6,023 nucleotides of DNA. It comes from Selenomonas sp. (GTDB lineage Bacteria; Bacillota_C; Negativicutes; Selenomonadales; Selenomonadaceae). This document shows, piece after piece, positions 4,642 to 6,023 of this stretch; positions within the stretch are counted from its first letter, which is position 1; every line of letters begins with the position of its first letter. The notes under the pieces were generated by a model. The model had not been told where the DNA came from and did no database searches. It was given only the letters and a program-made list of their open reading frames with translations. The stretch covers positions 1 to 6,023 of the forward strand of contig JAGAYB010000201.1 in NCBI GenBank assembly GCA_017940705.1, in the 5' to 3' direction. Position numbers and translations under genes: made by a program.

Positions 4642-6023
4642 ATGAAGTCCCTTTTAAATGTGGGTATAGATGTGGGCTCCACGACCATCAAGCTGGTTGT
4701 TCTGGACCATGAAAAGAACATCCTGTATAAAAATTACGCGCGTCATTTCTCGGAAATAGACAGCGCCTTGCAGGAAAATCTTACCCAGTTAAAATCTATT
4801 GTGGGTGAGCGTAAATTCACCTTTGCCCTGACCGGGTCTGCTGGCATGGGAATTGCACAGCGTATCGGCCTGCCGTTTGTGCAGGAGGTTATCGCTTGTG
4901 CGGCAGCGGTAAAGAATCTCATTCCGCAAACTGATACTGTTGTGGAACTCGGCGGTGAGGATGCCAAAATAACTTATTTTGGCGAAGCGCCGGAGCAGCG
5001 TATGAATGGGGTTTGTGCCGGCGGTACTGGCTCCTTTATCGACCACATGGCCTCCCTGCTGTCCACAGATGCTGCCGGTCTAAATGCTTTGGCAGAAAAA
5101 GGCAGACAGATTTATACCATTGCCTCCCGTTGCGGTGTTTTTGCCAAGACAGATATTCAGGCGCTGATGAACGATGGGGCTGAAAAGGCCGATATTGCCC
5201 TGTCAATTTTTCAGGCGGTAGTCAATCAGACCATCGGTAATCTGGCGCAGGGACGTCCTATTGGCGGTCATGTAGCCTTTTTGGGCGGTCCGCTGCATTT
5301 CCTGCCGGAACTGCGCCGGCGTTTTATCGAGACGCTGAAGCTGGATGATGAGCATGTCGTGAATGTGGATTTTGGCAATTACTTTGTAGCCATGGGCGCG
5401 GCGCTTTCTGAGGAAGCGCGGGAAATCGACGTGGGAAGACTGGAGCAGGGCATTGACGATGCACGGTCAGCCGCAGCCAGCGAAACGCGTAAAGCGGACT
5501 TTACGCTTTTTGCCGATGAGGCAGAATATCGGGAATTTAAGGAACGGCATGACAAAGACAAGGTTAAGCGTGGTGAGCTTAGCACCTATCAAGGCCCCTT
5601 GTACGTGGGCATAGATGCCGGTTCCACTACCACGAAGATAACGGCCATCGGCCGGGACAAGGAAATACTCTATACATCCTATGGCAGTAATCAGGGTTCG
5701 CCGCTGACTACGGTAGTCAAGGAGATACAGGCACTCTATCAGGCGATGCCTGCAAATACTTATATTGCCAGCACCATGACCACGGGCTATGGTGAAGCCA
5801 TCGTCAAGGCGGCGCTCCATGCAGACGGCGGCGAAGTAGAGACATTTGCCCATTTGCGGGCGGCGCAGGAATTCTGCCCGGAAGTGACCTTTGTACTGGA
5901 TATTGGCGGTCAGGACATGAAGTGCTTCTTCGTCAAGGACGGCAGCATTGGCAATATCACCCTGAATGAGGCCTGCTCTGCCGGCTGCGGCTCGTTTATC
6001 CAGAACTTTGCCGAAGGCCTGTC
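4642..6023 (+). CDS. Large acyl-CoA dehydratase activase-related protein, N-terminal 460 residues (runs off the right edge)
   Basis: The frame is open from ATG 4642 (AGGTGG at 4629-4634, seven bases upstream) to the window edge. It encodes two tandem BcrAD/BadFG ASKHA ATPase domains. Domain 1 (about 5-270) has the phosphate loop GIDVGSTTIK (8-17), ELGGEDAKI (102-110), and Cys125 (VCAGGTGSF) and Cys164 (SRCGVFAKTD), equivalent to the two cysteines that in activator HgdC hold a [4Fe-4S] cluster across a homodimer; the spacing of 39 matches. A charged linker (about 272-318) leads to domain 2, with GIDAGSTTTK (323-332), DIGGQDMK (420-427) and ACSAGCGSF (444-452). Classical activators are single-domain proteins of about 260 residues that use ATP to drive an electron into 2-hydroxyacyl-CoA dehydratases. 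Double-domain proteins continue into HgdB-like regions and reach about 1,400 residues; their substrate is unknown to me. The remainder is outside the window. Confidence 0.9.
   Translation, partial: MKSLLNVGIDVGSTTIKLVVLDHEKNILYKNYARHFSEIDSALQENLTQLKSIVGERKFTFALTGSAGMGIAQRIGLPFVQEVIACAAAVKNLIPQTDTVVELGGEDAKITYFGEAPEQRMNGVCAGGTGSFIDHMASLLSTDAAGLNALAEKGRQIYTIASRCGVFAKTDIQALMNDGAEKADIALSIFQAVVNQTIGNLAQGRPIGGHVAFLGGPLHFLPELRRRFIETLKLDDEHVVNVDFGNYFVAMGAALSEEAREIDVGRLEQGIDDARSAAASETRKADFTLFADEAEYREFKERHDKDKVKRGELSTYQGPLYVGIDAGSTTTKITAIGRDKEILYTSYGSNQGSPLTTVVKEIQALYQAMPANTYIASTMTTGYGEAIVKAALHADGGEVETFAHLRAAQEFCPEVTFVLDIGGQDMKCFFVKDGSIGNITLNEACSAGCGSFIQNFAEGL

Noticed and set aside
5467..5853. 128-residue minus-strand open frame opposite the activase
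   Set aside because: It is antisense to the linker and the start of the second activase domain, whose plus-strand motifs are clear.

Overview
The window reads as chromosomal DNA of an anaerobic bacterium of the Bacillota. A two-iron superoxide reductase, a group II ECF transporter module followed by truA, and a large BcrAD/BadFG-type activase all point to an obligate anaerobe. The moderate GC content, AGGAGG-like ribosome binding sites and protein wording suggest the Negativicutes (Selenomonas-like relatives), but this taxonomic call is an inference from style and was not tested by a search. I see no mobile element, CRISPR array, phage gene, tRNA or rRNA.

Left part (1-1191): the window opens inside the last 30 codons of a plus-strand ArsC/Spx-like thioredoxin-fold gene. 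Its 3' end overlaps, tail to tail, a minus-strand gene for a family 6 uracil-DNA-glycosylase-superfamily enzyme (DNA-deoxyinosine glycosylase) that starts at TTG. A 160-base divergent spacer carries a promoter for the glycosylase and one for desulfoferrodoxin (dfx). The dfx gene appears monocistronic and ends at a strong intrinsic terminator.

Centre (1214-4552): a near-consensus promoter drives a tight four-gene unit, ecfA1-ecfA2-ecfT-truA. The first two junctions are identical 11-base overlaps with an internal GGAGG six bases before each start; the third is an ATGA overlap. EcfA1, EcfA2 and EcfT form the shared energising module of ECF vitamin/metal transporters, with substrate-binding S components encoded elsewhere. 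TruA makes pseudouridine in tRNA anticodon arms. In many Firmicutes this block sits inside the ribosomal-protein cluster after rplQ; here it has its own promoter and unrelated neighbours.

Right part (4553-6023): an 89-base spacer with a probable promoter leads into the first 460 codons of a very large activase-related protein. Two ASKHA ATPase domains are visible in tandem; the first keeps both cysteines that hold the [4Fe-4S] cluster in 2-hydroxyacyl-CoA dehydratase activators. The gene runs off the right edge.

Overall this is mostly housekeeping and anaerobic-stress DNA. The least understood item is the giant double activase. I found no convincing new system.
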